From positions 74,004 to 138,003 of the forward strand of contig NZ_JACARC010000012.1 of NCBI RefSeq assembly GCF_013386825.1: a stretch of 64,000 bases of DNA. Reading direction: 5' to 3'. Origin of the DNA: Pseudomonas sp. IPO3778 (lineage in GTDB: Bacteria; Pseudomonadota; Gammaproteobacteria; Pseudomonadales; Pseudomonadaceae). The notes beneath the pieces are model-generated. The model had not been told where the DNA came from. It did no database searches and saw nothing but the letters and a program-made list of their open reading frames with translations. Below, piece by piece: positions 53,267 through 61,337 of this stretch; the first letter of the stretch is position 1; every line of letters begins with the position of its first letter. Position numbers and translations under genes: made by a program.

Positions 53267-53578
53267 TCACTCGTCAAACAGAGTCCAACCATGGCAAATG
53301 CCGTCAAAATCTTTTGCCGTAAAAAATAATACAAGTTCCTCTGGGTCAAATTTTGTGTACAGCCAGTGCCCAGGAACAGGGCCTCTCGTTATCACGTATT
53401 CCAAGCGGTACTTTTGAACAACTGCAGAACTGAGAGAAGCTGAATTTAACTCAAATCTGTCACCTTGATTGAGCGCCCATAGCTTTCCAACAAGGCTATC
53501 ATCAAGTACCACCTCTTCAGCTGTCTCCATCAGATGCCGTGCATGCAGCTTTTTTTGAAGCCTAACGCTTCTGGCCAT
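53267..53578 (-). CDS. Hypothetical protein
   Basis: This 103-residue protein, with start ATG complementary to 53576-53578, is of mixed alpha/beta appearance (VVQKYRLEYVITRGPVPGHW, LVLFFTAKDFDGICHGWTLFDE). It resembles no family that I can name. It is AT-rich, like the LRR gene, and may be part of the same acquired segment. The position between small genes on the same strand hints at a multi-gene accessory region. The 241 bases from 53579 to 53819 contain nothing that I can support. Confidence 0.55.
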   Translation of the reverse strand: MARSVRLQKKLHARHLMETAEEVVLDDSLVGKLWALNQGDRFELNSASLSSAVVQKYRLEYVITRGPVPGHWLYTKFDPEELVLFFTAKDFDGICHGWTLFDE

Positions 53579-53819
53579 AGATCAATCTACCTATAAACAG
53601 TCCGAAGGTCGGCATAATAATACTGGAACGCGGAGATGACCGCTTTGTGGCTACTTCAGCCGATTCCGACAGGCAGCTACTGGCCGAAAGCCGCTATTGA
53701 TTAACGAGTCACTCAGTTCAAGGCAGCAGCCTACACTCGTCGTCGCTGAGGCGCCGTAGAAGCCTTCAACGCCTCAGCGACTAATCCATTGAGCGGGTTG
53801 AATACAGCCTCGTCTGGCG

Positions 53820-54146
53820 TCAGCTACAAGGCAGCTCCCGATCCATCAGCTTGCCCATCAACAGTACCCCCAACTCGCTGAGCTGATGAATAGCCAATGT
53901 CACGTCACGGTCTTTTCCGCTCAACGCCTCCGACAGATCAAGCAGCAATGCGCTGACCGAGGAGAAGGTTTCATAACTGTTGGCAATCAGACTTTCACTG
54001 CTGGCATCGGCAGCAACGCTGAACAACACCCCCGATGACGGGGCAGTTTTGGCGGGTGGATTGAGGTAGTGGTCCAAGGCGCGCTGGGCGGCCTGGTGGA
54101 GTTTTGGGTCGGGAGTTCCCGGAGGATTAGGGGTAACCTTGAACAT
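53820..54146 (-). CDS. DUF6124-type (DUF3077-like) small Pseudomonas protein
   Basis: This 108-residue protein opens MFKVTPNPPGTPDPKLHQAAQRALDHYLNP, which is characteristic of a Pseudomonas-specific family whose members occur in several copies per genome. A central LFSVAADASSESLIANSYETFSSVSALLLDL and a C-terminal helix follow. The function is unknown. GGAG at 54157-54160 lies nine bases before the ATG. Its leader (54147-54360) is strongly structured, which may control translation. The family name is from memory of its N-terminus. Confidence 0.72.
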   Translation of the reverse strand: MFKVTPNPPGTPDPKLHQAAQRALDHYLNPPAKTAPSSGVLFSVAADASSESLIANSYETFSSVSALLLDLSEALSGKDRDVTLAIHQLSELGVLLMGKLMDRELPCS

Positions 54147-54360
54147 TGTCTGGATGCTCCATTTTGGCCGCCACCTTTTCGCTACTAAACGAGAGGTGGC
54201 AGCTGTGTGCAGGTTAGTAGACCGGGTATTCCAGACAAAACCGGCGCGCCCGAGGGCGCCCTGCACACAGCCACCATTAAGTACAGACAAAGACGTCTGA
54301 CAGATGATGCTCATGCACATTGCCTAGAATACGTCGGGCTACTAAACCCGATCACTGAGG
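54147..54360 (-). promoter_or_regulatory. Structured leader with competing stems upstream of the DUF6124-type gene
   Basis: Read on the minus strand, this region has a hairpin TCGGG-TTTAGTAG-CCCGA (54351-54334) and a long stem in which GGTGGC-TGTGTGCAGG (54275-54260) pairs with CCTGCACACA and GCCACC (54213-54195, with a 3-base bulge). The GCCACC segment (54200-54195) can instead pair with a second GGTGGC (54175-54170) around a loop again containing TTTAGTAG. The complement CTACTAA lies at 54218-54213 region (GGTCTACTAACC, 54223-54212). The second stem ends about ten bases before the ribosome site. The mutually exclusive pairing suggests a translational switch; the signal is unknown. In 54361-54628 I see no further feature. 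Confidence 0.55.
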
Positions 54361-54628
54361 TTTCAGCGACCGAGCAACCTTAGAGAGGCCAACCCAGGTG
54401 CACAAGCCGGCGGATTCTGACGCAACTGTAGGCAATGGAGCAAGGTGCCGTGCTCACCGCCTCAGCGCGTACGACAGGCCATGCCAAGGGACTGAAATAA
54501 ATCAGTCCGGTTTTTCCTGATGATGAGTATCGACCTGACCAACGAGACTTGAACGCCTCAGTTGTTATAGCGCCCGCCCCTATCCTATCCTCGTGAATTC
54601 ATCAGCCCCCGTCGATACCGGAACTCCC

Positions 54629-55249
54629 ATGGACCTCGCCACCCTCAGCCTCTTCCTCCCGGCCTGCTTCGCCCTCAACATGGCGCCCGGCCCGAACAAC
54701 CTGCTGTCCGTGAGCAATTCCACCCGCTACGGTTACCGCACTTCGTGCCTGGCGGGTATCGGGCGTTTGTTGGCCTTCGCCGGGATGATCGCCCTCGCCT
54801 CCGCCGGGCTGGCGGTGGTGCTGCAAACCTCGGAGTGGTTGTTTTACGGGATCAAGATCCTGGGCGCCGCGTATCTGTTTTATCTGGCGTATCAATTGTG
54901 GCGGGCCAATCCGCAGGCGGAAGCCGAATCGACGGCGGCCAAGGCAGGATTGTGGGCGTTGGCCCGACAGGAGTTTCTGGTGGCGGCGGGCAATCCCAAA
55001 GCGATCCTGATTTTCACCGCCTTCCTGCCGCAATTCGTCGACCCGGGCCAGCCGATCACCCCGCAATTCGCCCTGCTGGGCGCGATGTTCCTGGCACTGG
55101 AGTGGATCGCCATCAGCGCCTACGCGTACATGGGCTTGCATATGCGCCGCTGGTTTGCACAGCCTCGGGGCAAGCGGATGTTCAATCGCTGCTGCGCGGG
55201 GTTGTTGTCGGCGGCGGCAGCGGTCTTGTTGATGGCGCGCAGGGCCTGA
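54629..55249 (+). CDS. LysE/RhtB family amino acid exporter
   Basis: This inner-membrane protein of 206 residues has about six helices with PACFALNMAPGPNNLLSVSNS at the N-terminus and QEFLVAAGNPKAILIFTAFLPQFVDPGQP in the middle, the hallmarks of the family. A GTG at 54593 would add 12 residues, but the ATG at 54629 with GGAACTCCC before it fits the usual length. The fragment at 51792 is a broken relative. Confidence 0.9.
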   Translation: MDLATLSLFLPACFALNMAPGPNNLLSVSNSTRYGYRTSCLAGIGRLLAFAGMIALASAGLAVVLQTSEWLFYGIKILGAAYLFYLAYQLWRANPQAEAESTAAKAGLWALARQEFLVAAGNPKAILIFTAFLPQFVDPGQPITPQFALLGAMFLALEWIAISAYAYMGLHMRRWFAQPRGKRMFNRCCAGLLSAAAAVLLMARRA

Positions 55250-55319
55250 GGACTGCGAAAAGCCGGCCTAAACGCATACAATCGCGCTCTCACCGCACTT
55301 CAGGCAGGCCAGTCCGTTC

Positions 55320-56483
55320 ATGGCGCTCGACCCCATTACCATTCTGGTCCTCAGTATCGCCCTCGCAGGCGCCGCCGCGCTGTACCTGGCGGTCGAGTGG
55401 CGTAATGTGCGCGAACCTTCGCTGCTGTACTGGACCGCCGGTTTCTCCCTTATCAGCGTGGGCAGTACCCTGGCCGTGCTGCGGGCCAGCGGCTTGATGT
55501 TGATTGGCATCTGGTTCGCCAACGGGCTGTTGATCGCCGCCCACGGGCTCTTCCTGCTGGGGGTCGCGCGTTTCACCCAGGTACGCCTGTCTCGCGCCTG
55601 GTACCTGATGTTCGTCGCCTGGTTTGCCATGCTGCTCTTGCCGGAAGGCCCGTCGTGGTCCAAGGCCATGCTGCTGGCCAACTCGCTGCTGGTTGCCCTG
55701 CCGACCCTGCGGGCCAGTTTCCTGCTGCGCCCCCATGGCCGGTCACTGAGCGTGGGCGCGGTGCAGCTGCGCTATGTGCTGCTGGCTCACGGGGTGTTCT
55801 ATGTGGCCAAGGCGTTGTCGGCGATTGTGCCGGGCACGCTGATCGATCTGACGGCGTTTCGCGGTCAGATCATTCAGGTGTCGCTGGTGGAAGGCACGAT
55901 GGCGATCATGCTGATTGCATTGTCGATGACCGGCACCGAGCGCTACCGGCGTGAGGAGCAGATTGCACGGCTGGCCGCGCGGGATCCATTGACCGCCCTG
56001 TACAACCGCCGTGCCCTGGAGCTGCGGGCACCGGGCCTGTTGAACGGGGTGTCGCAGGCCCGGCCAGGGGCCTTGCTGCTGATCGATATCGACAATTTCA
56101 AGCTGATCAACGACCTGTACGGCCATACCGCCGGCGACCGGCTGCTGGTGGCGCTGAGCGAGATGATTCGCGCGCAGTTGCCCGATGATGCGCTGGCGGC
56201 GAGGTTGGGCGGTGACGAGTTTGTGATCCTGCTTAACAACAGCTCGAACCAGCAGATTGTCGCGCTGGGCAGCGCCCTGCGTGAACAGTTTCATCAAGCC
56301 GCCTCACAGGCGTTTGTCACGCCTGAAGCGGTGACCCTGAGCATCGGCGCCAGCCTGTTCGACACGCCGCCCGCGAGCCTGGCCGCGTTGATCGAGCAAG
56401 GCGATGCGGCGCTGTATGAGTCCAAGCGTGGTGGGCGCAACCGGATTCGTCTGGTTGACCGGACAGCCCTGAGCGCCGATTGA
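55320..56483 (+). CDS. Membrane-bound diguanylate cyclase without inhibitory site
   Basis: This 387-residue protein has about six N-terminal transmembrane helices (1-190) and a GGDEF domain with GGDEF at 297-301 and the substrate region LLIDIDNFKLINDLYGHTAGDR. Where the inhibitory motif RxxD would lie, five residues upstream, the sequence is PDDA, so product inhibition through the I-site should be absent. It synthesises cyclic di-GMP. The adjacent LysE gene is unrelated by function. Confidence 0.9.
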   Translation: MALDPITILVLSIALAGAAALYLAVEWRNVREPSLLYWTAGFSLISVGSTLAVLRASGLMLIGIWFANGLLIAAHGLFLLGVARFTQVRLSRAWYLMFVAWFAMLLLPEGPSWSKAMLLANSLLVALPTLRASFLLRPHGRSLSVGAVQLRYVLLAHGVFYVAKALSAIVPGTLIDLTAFRGQIIQVSLVEGTMAIMLIALSMTGTERYRREEQIARLAARDPLTALYNRRALELRAPGLLNGVSQARPGALLLIDIDNFKLINDLYGHTAGDRLLVALSEMIRAQLPDDALAARLGGDEFVILLNNSSNQQIVALGSALREQFHQAASQAFVTPEAVTLSIGASLFDTPPASLAALIEQGDAALYESKRGGRNRIRLVDRTALSAD

Positions 56484-56505
56484 CTCAAGCGACGGGTTCA
56501 GGCAA

Positions 56506-56985
56506 TCAACCTTTGAGCGCGGCTTCAATCCCCGCACTATCAATCCTGGTCATGCCCATCATGGCATCAAACGCCCGCTTGGCTGCAGCGCGGTCGGGAT
56601 TGGTGATCGCCGCCGACAGCACCCTCGGGGTGATCTGCCACGAAATACCCCATTTGTCCTGGCACCAGCCGCAGACGTTTTCCTGGCCGCCATGGCTGAC
56701 AATCGCGTGCCACAAGCGGTCGGTTTCCGCCTGGTCGTCGGTGGCTACCTGAAAGGAGAACGCCTGGTTGTGCTTCACCCCGGAGCCGCCGTTCAGCCCG
56801 AGACACGGGATGCCCATCACCGTGAATTCCACGGTCAACACATCACCCTGCTTGCCCGCCGGATAATCCCCCGGCGCGTGATGAACGGCCGTTACAGCAC
56901 TGTCCGGGAAGGTCCTGGCATAGAAGTTCGCCGCATCCAGTGCGTCGCCGTCGTACCAAAGGCAAATTGTGTTTTTGCTCATCAT
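56506..56985 (-). CDS. VOC/PhnB-like protein (3-demethylubiquinone methyltransferase-like fold)
   Basis: This 159-residue protein is a glyoxalase/VOC-fold protein of the PhnB-like group: TICLWYDGDALDAANFYARTFPDSAVTAV, then VLTVEFTVMGIPCLGLNGG and ENVCGWCQDKWGISWQITPRVL. The database name 3-demethylubiquinone-9 3-methyltransferase for such proteins is a fold-based label; no methyltransferase motif is present. Start is the ATG complementary to 56983-56985 with AGGGGAATCGTC before it. The function is unknown. Confidence 0.82.
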   Translation of the reverse strand: MMSKNTICLWYDGDALDAANFYARTFPDSAVTAVHHAPGDYPAGKQGDVLTVEFTVMGIPCLGLNGGSGVKHNQAFSFQVATDDQAETDRLWHAIVSHGGQENVCGWCQDKWGISWQITPRVLSAAITNPDRAAAKRAFDAMMGMTRIDSAGIEAALKG

Positions 56986-57092
56986 GACGATTCCCCTGAT
57001 GGGAGGTTTGGACTTGCAGTGTAGTACCGGTAACGACAAAAATGCGCACGCGTCTTGGCGCGCCTCCCGCTTTACCCCCAACGGTGCAGATC

Positions 57093-58070
57093 ATGAGTAA
57101 CGGCGTAAAAATCGACCTGCGAATCATCCCGGTTCCCCAGTCCATCAGCCCCGAAGCCCAGGCCGCGTTACAGCGCCTGGTGAATGAAGATGGCGTGCCG
57201 CTGAACAGCCTGTACACCCTGCCCGCCGCCGACGACCACGACGGCTGGCGCCGCATGCAGGCCGCCGTTGCCCAACAGTACGCTGCGTCACAGGTGGGTC
57301 AGGCTGAACGCCTGAGTGCCCGCGTCGAGACGATCATCGTGGAAAGCGCCACGGTGTACCGAGCAACGCCGGCCGAGGGTGCCGAATTTGCCTATATCGA
57401 CCTGCACGGCGGTGCACTGGTGTTCGGCGGCGGCGAAAACGCCCGCCTCGCTGCCGGCAAACACGCCGACCTGCACCGCATGACCTGTTACGGCGTGGAC
57501 TACCGCATGCCACCGGACCATCCCTACCCCGCGGCACTCGATGACTGCATCGCGACCTATCGGCATGTCCTGTCGCATTACGCACCGGACAAGATCGTGA
57601 TCGGCGGCCGATCAGCGGGCGGCAACTTGGCCGCCGCCACCGTGCTGCGAGCCCGCGACGAAGGCTTGCCGCTGCCGGCTGCGCTGGTGCTGTTGTCCCC
57701 CGAAGTGGACCTGACCGAATCGGGCGACAGCTTCCAGGTCAACCGCACCGTCGACCTGGTGCTGCCCAACCCCCTGATGAGCGTCAACCGGCTATACGCC
57801 GCTGGCGCCGATTTGGCTCACCCCTACCTGTCGCCGCTGTTCGGGGACTTTGAGCAGGGCTTCCCACCGACGTTCGTGCAAAGCGGCACCCGCGACCTGT
57901 TCCTGTCCAACGCGGTGCGCTTGCACCGCGCGCTGCGACGGGCTGAAGTGCCGGTGGAACTGCACGTTTTTGAAGCCATGCCCCACGGCGGTTTCATGGG
58001 CACGCCGGAAGATGCAGAGCTGTCAGCGGAAGTGGTGCGTTTTGTGCGCCACTGGCTGAACCGCGGCTGA
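57093..58070 (+). CDS. Hormone-sensitive-lipase-family esterase
   Basis: This 325-residue hydrolase has the HGG oxyanion motif (105-107) and nucleophile Ser174 in GRSAGG of the HSL family. The catalytic Asp is likely in SGTRDLFLS and His in MPHGGFMG. It has no signal peptide, so it works in the cytosol. The ATG at 57093 was chosen over one 17 codons upstream that overlaps the leader of the divergent VOC gene. The substrate is probably a short-chain ester. Confidence 0.85.
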   Translation: MSNGVKIDLRIIPVPQSISPEAQAALQRLVNEDGVPLNSLYTLPAADDHDGWRRMQAAVAQQYAASQVGQAERLSARVETIIVESATVYRATPAEGAEFAYIDLHGGALVFGGGENARLAAGKHADLHRMTCYGVDYRMPPDHPYPAALDDCIATYRHVLSHYAPDKIVIGGRSAGGNLAAATVLRARDEGLPLPAALVLLSPEVDLTESGDSFQVNRTVDLVLPNPLMSVNRLYAAGADLAHPYLSPLFGDFEQGFPPTFVQSGTRDLFLSNAVRLHRALRRAEVPVELHVFEAMPHGGFMGTPEDAELSAEVVRFVRHWLNRG

Positions 58071-58082
58071 GCACTGTGTGTT

Positions 58083-58133
58083 GACACACCCTGTAATAAT
58101 CCATAAAGATAAGCGCCTTCTTCAGGGTGTGTC
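58083..58133. repeat. Inverted repeat upstream of the small ORF and DapA-family gene
   Basis: GACACACCCTG (58083-58093) and CAGGGTGTGTC (58123-58133) are perfect 11-base inverted copies separated by 29 bases. TTGACA at 58081-58086 could be a -35 element with TAAAGA 17 bases downstream, so the repeat straddles a possible promoter. Confidence 0.45.
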
Positions 58134-58137
58134 CTCA

Positions 58138-58239
58138 ATGTCTGCAACGACCTTCAACTTTTCCGCCATTGGCTTGATTGCCAAGGCGCAAGGTTGCGTT
58201 GCGCACGCCCTCAAATCGAAGAAACAGTCGCTCATGTGA
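58138..58239 (+). CDS. Possible 33-residue small protein
   Basis: A short frame starting MSATTFNFSAIGLIAKAQGC and ending KSKKQSLM follows the inverted repeat. The composition is helical and basic. There is no strong ribosome site. It could be a leader peptide or chance. It is kept because the frame is neat and sits in an otherwise empty 290-base space. Confidence 0.3.
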   Translation: MSATTFNFSAIGLIAKAQGCVAHALKSKKQSLM

Positions 58240-58363
58240 CCGGGGCGCGCTGTCCCGTCAGATGAGCTGACAGGACATTGAGCGCGAAGGCCCCCTCCCT
58301 CTTGCTTACCTCCCTCTGCCCTTCTGACGGTGACTCAATCGGTCAACCATCAGGAGAAAGCGC

Positions 58364-59227
58364 ATGTCATCGTTTCAAGGTATCTGGGTTCCCGTTGTGA
58401 CACCGTTTCATAACGGCGCCATCGACTTCATCGGCCTGCGCCGTCTGGTCGGCCATCTGCTGGAAAAAGGCGTGGCCGGGATCATGGTCTGCACCACCAC
58501 CGGCGAAGCCGCCTCGCTGAGTCGCCAGGAGCAGTTGGCGGTGCTGGACGCCGTGCTCGAACGCGTGCCGCCGCAACACGTCGTGATGGGCCTGGCGGGC
58601 TATAACCAGGTTGAGCTGTTGCAGTTCCAGATTGAAATTTTGAAGCGCCCGGTGGCCGGTTTACTGGTGCCGCCGCCGAGCTATATCCGCCCGTCCCAGG
58701 CAGGCCTTGAAGGGTTCTTTCGCACCGTGGCCGATGCGTCCAGCGTGCCGATCATTCTGTATGACATTCCCTATCGCACCGGCATTGCCTTCGACCAGGC
58801 GACGCTACTGAACATCGTCGCCCATGAACGGATCGTCGCGATCAAGGATTGCGGCGGGAACCTGGCCAACACCTTGGCGCTGTTGGCGAGTGGGCAGGTG
58901 GATGTGTTGTGTGGGGAGGACGTGCAGATATTCAACGCGCTGTGCCTGGGGGCAACCGGTGCGATTGCCGCGTCGGCCCATGTGCGGACCGAAGCGTTTG
59001 TGAAGCTGCATCGACAGGTTCGCGATAACCGGTTGGCCGAGGGGGGTGAAACGTTTTTTGGGTTGCTGGCGTTGATTCACACGATGTTCGTGGAGCCCAA
59101 CCCGGCCCCGGTGAAGGCGGCGCTGGCGATGGAGGGCTTGATCGGCAGTGAGCTGCGGGCGCCGATGCTGAGTGCCAGTGAGGCCGTGATCAATCGGCTG
59201 CAGCACCTCCTGGCCACGCAGCAATAA
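58364..59227 (+). CDS. dapA: 4-hydroxy-tetrahydrodipicolinate synthase family lyase (DapA-like)
   Basis: This 287-residue TIM-barrel class I aldolase has the full DapA residue set at the same numbers as the E. coli enzyme: Thr44/Thr45 (CTTTGE), Tyr107, Tyr133, Arg138 and Schiff-base Lys161 (AIKD). It should condense pyruvate with aspartate semialdehyde in lysine synthesis. Pseudomonas genomes often have several paralogues, so it may be a second copy. AGGAGAAAGCGC lies before the ATG. It is convergent with the allophanate hydrolase gene across a perfect hairpin. Confidence 0.88.
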   Translation: MSSFQGIWVPVVTPFHNGAIDFIGLRRLVGHLLEKGVAGIMVCTTTGEAASLSRQEQLAVLDAVLERVPPQHVVMGLAGYNQVELLQFQIEILKRPVAGLLVPPPSYIRPSQAGLEGFFRTVADASSVPIILYDIPYRTGIAFDQATLLNIVAHERIVAIKDCGGNLANTLALLASGQVDVLCGEDVQIFNALCLGATGAIAASAHVRTEAFVKLHRQVRDNRLAEGGETFFGLLALIHTMFVEPNPAPVKAALAMEGLIGSELRAPMLSASEAVINRLQHLLATQQ

Positions 59228-59230
59228 CCG

Positions 59231-59258
59231 GTGGCGAGGGAGCTTGCTCCCTCGCCAC
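59231..59258. terminator. Bidirectional hairpin between dapA-like and allophanate hydrolase genes
   Basis: GTGGCGAGGGAGC-TT-GCTCCCTCGCCAC is a perfect 13-base-pair stem with a 2-base loop between two convergent genes. It has the sequence of one half of the REP element seen elsewhere in the window and lacks a T-run. Confidence 0.75.
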
Positions 59259-59273
59259 ACAGCGGCTGTATGC

Positions 59274-61073
59274 CTACACCCTGCTCACCATGTAGGCGCG
59301 CCAGCCGCCGAATTCGGTGATGTCGGTGGCGCCTGCCAGGGCCCAGGGTTCACAGATAAACCCCTTCACGCTACGGCCATCCGCCAGGGTCAGGTTGCCG
59401 ATGCCCAGTGGCGCCGGGATCTCGGCGACAAACTCGCCAAAGCGCGCGACAGGCATGTCCCACAGCTCGACGATGATCGAGCGGCCCGTCTCATCCTTGA
59501 CCAACCCCGGCTTGGGCGGCACCGTGCCCGGCAACGCATGCAGGCGGTAGTGGCTCGCGGTGAGGGTTTGCTCCACCAGCACCGCATTGCGGCTGGTCAA
59601 TTGGCCATTCAGCGGCATCCCGGTGAGGTGAGCACCGACCACCGCCACACGTACGCTGCCCGGCGCCTGGCGTGCAACCGCCGGTAGCGGCAGCGGGCGT
59701 TCGGTGGCGCCCAGCGGCAGGTCAAGGCCGGCCTGCCAGCGTTTGCCCAGATGGGTCAGCGCCGCGTCATGCCAGGCAGGCGCGATGAGGGTGATGCCGC
59801 AAGGCAAACCATCGCTGCGCATCCCGGCAGGCACAGCCAGGGCCGAGAGGTCCGCCAGGTTGGTGAAGTTGGTGTAGAAACCAAACTGCGAATTGTAGAG
59901 CACCGGCTCTGCGGCCATCTCTGCCAGGGTGCGAATCGTCGGTGATGTCGGCACCAGCAACGCGTCGAAACCGGCCAGGGTGTCGTTGATGCGGCGGCTC
60001 AATTCGGCCCGCAGGTATTCGGCCTTATAGGCATCGCAGGCACTGTACGTGAGGCCGTTTTCGACAATGCCGCGCACCACCGGATTGATCGCATCGGGGT
60101 TGTTGGCGAGCATGCCCTCCAGCGCCACCGTGCGCTCGGCGACCCAGGAACCGAAATACAGTTGCTCGGCGAGTTGCTGAAACGGGCTGAAATCCACCGG
60201 GGTGATTTCGGCGCCGAGGGCCTTGAACCGTAGCAGTGCCTGTTCAAACACCGCCTGGTTCTGCGCGTCGCCAAAAAACGCCAGGCTGGCCGGCACCGCC
60301 AGTTTGATCGTGGCGCCTACGGCCACCGGCGCGGTGTTGGGATTGTTGCGTGAATACGCATCGCTGGCGTCATAAGCGGCGGCCACACCCGCCACGGCCT
60401 CAGCGTCTTCAACGGTCAGGGCGAACACCGAAATGCAGTCCACGGTGCGGCACGCCGGCACCAACCCGGTGTTGGACAAACGGCCCTTGGTCGGCTTCAA
60501 CCCGACAATATTGTTGAAGCCCGCGGGCACCCGCCCGGAACCCGCCGTGTCGGTGCCCAGGGAAAATGCCACGAGGCCCCGGGCAACCACCGAGGCCGAG
60601 CCCGAGCTGGAACCCCCGCTGACATAGTCCGGGTTGAAGCTGTTACCCACCGCACCGTAGGGCGAGCGTGTGCCGACCAGGCCAGTGGCGAACTGATCGA
60701 GGTTGGTCTTGCCCATCAGGATCGCCCCCGCCGCCCGCAGCCGGGCCACCACCGAGGCATCCGCTTGCGCGGTATAGGCAAATTCAGGGCACGCCGCCGT
60801 GGTCTGCCAACCGGCGGCATCGATGTTGTCCTTGATGGCGAACGGCACGCCATACAGCGGCAACTGCTCGATATCGCCACCGACCGCCGCAAGCCGCTCG
60901 GCCAGTTGCGCCAACTGGGCACGCAACTGCTGCGGTTGTACCTGGCTGATCCAGGCCGTGTCCGGGGCGGGAAAGGTGCCGGCCAGGGTCAGGAGAATGT
61001 CCGGGGTCAGCGCCTGGCTGCGGTAAGCGGCCTGCCATTCACCCAGGGTCCATCCGAGTTGTGCGTTGTTCAT
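59274..61073 (-). CDS. atzF: Allophanate hydrolase
   Basis: This 599-residue cytosolic amidase converts allophanate to ammonia and carbon dioxide, the last step of urea-carboxylase or cyanuric-acid use. The amidase triad is in place: Lys81 (AIKDNID), Ser155 (GGSSSGS) and nucleophile Ser179 (DTAGSGR), with 24 residues between the serines as in other amidases. The C-terminal AtzF domain (about 465-599) is present. The ATG complementary to 61071-61073 follows GGAATCCTTA. Urea carboxylase is not in the window, so the gene is an orphan here. A sigma-54-like promoter lies upstream. Confidence 0.92.
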   Translation of the reverse strand: MNNAQLGWTLGEWQAAYRSQALTPDILLTLAGTFPAPDTAWISQVQPQQLRAQLAQLAERLAAVGGDIEQLPLYGVPFAIKDNIDAAGWQTTAACPEFAYTAQADASVVARLRAAGAILMGKTNLDQFATGLVGTRSPYGAVGNSFNPDYVSGGSSSGSASVVARGLVAFSLGTDTAGSGRVPAGFNNIVGLKPTKGRLSNTGLVPACRTVDCISVFALTVEDAEAVAGVAAAYDASDAYSRNNPNTAPVAVGATIKLAVPASLAFFGDAQNQAVFEQALLRFKALGAEITPVDFSPFQQLAEQLYFGSWVAERTVALEGMLANNPDAINPVVRGIVENGLTYSACDAYKAEYLRAELSRRINDTLAGFDALLVPTSPTIRTLAEMAAEPVLYNSQFGFYTNFTNLADLSALAVPAGMRSDGLPCGITLIAPAWHDAALTHLGKRWQAGLDLPLGATERPLPLPAVARQAPGSVRVAVVGAHLTGMPLNGQLTSRNAVLVEQTLTASHYRLHALPGTVPPKPGLVKDETGRSIIVELWDMPVARFGEFVAEIPAPLGIGNLTLADGRSVKGFICEPWALAGATDITEFGGWRAYMVSRV

Positions 61074-61111
61074 TAAGGATTCCATCTTGTATTCAAGTTT
61101 GGATTTCTTGA

Positions 61112-61128
61112 AGCAAGCGCTGGGCCAA
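61112..61128 (-). promoter_or_regulatory. Sigma-54-like promoter of the allophanate hydrolase gene
   Basis: The minus strand reads TTGGCCCAGCGCTTGCT: GG, exactly ten bases, GC, with the -12 half matching TTGCT and two mismatches from the -24 consensus. The predicted start site near 61102 gives a leader of about 29 bases. RpoN/NtrC control is common for such nitrogen genes, so the match is plausible but unproven. Confidence 0.55.
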
Positions 61129-61337
61129 TTGCCTGCAAGCCAATAAATACGGGAGCCCGAGCGAAAATTGGCACGTTGGCCGCCCTGCACCGTGCTCCGT
61201 CATGAAGCAACAATGCGCCAAAAAAAGACATTCTGGCGGCCGCCCGGTTGCGACCTGCACGATACCGGCCTATGTTCGAAACCATGCTTTAACTGCTGCT
61301 GTCCATCCCATACGCCCTCCCGTAGCCAGGTGACGAC

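Noticed and set aside
52889..53578. Toxin-antitoxin pair
   Set aside because: The two small genes are not overlapping or tightly coupled, and neither shows a known toxin or DNA-binding antitoxin motif.
61170..61190. TGGCACG near 61171 as a sigma-54 promoter for the cystathionine beta-synthase gene
   Set aside because: The -24-like part is good but no GC lies ten bases after GG in a TTGC context.
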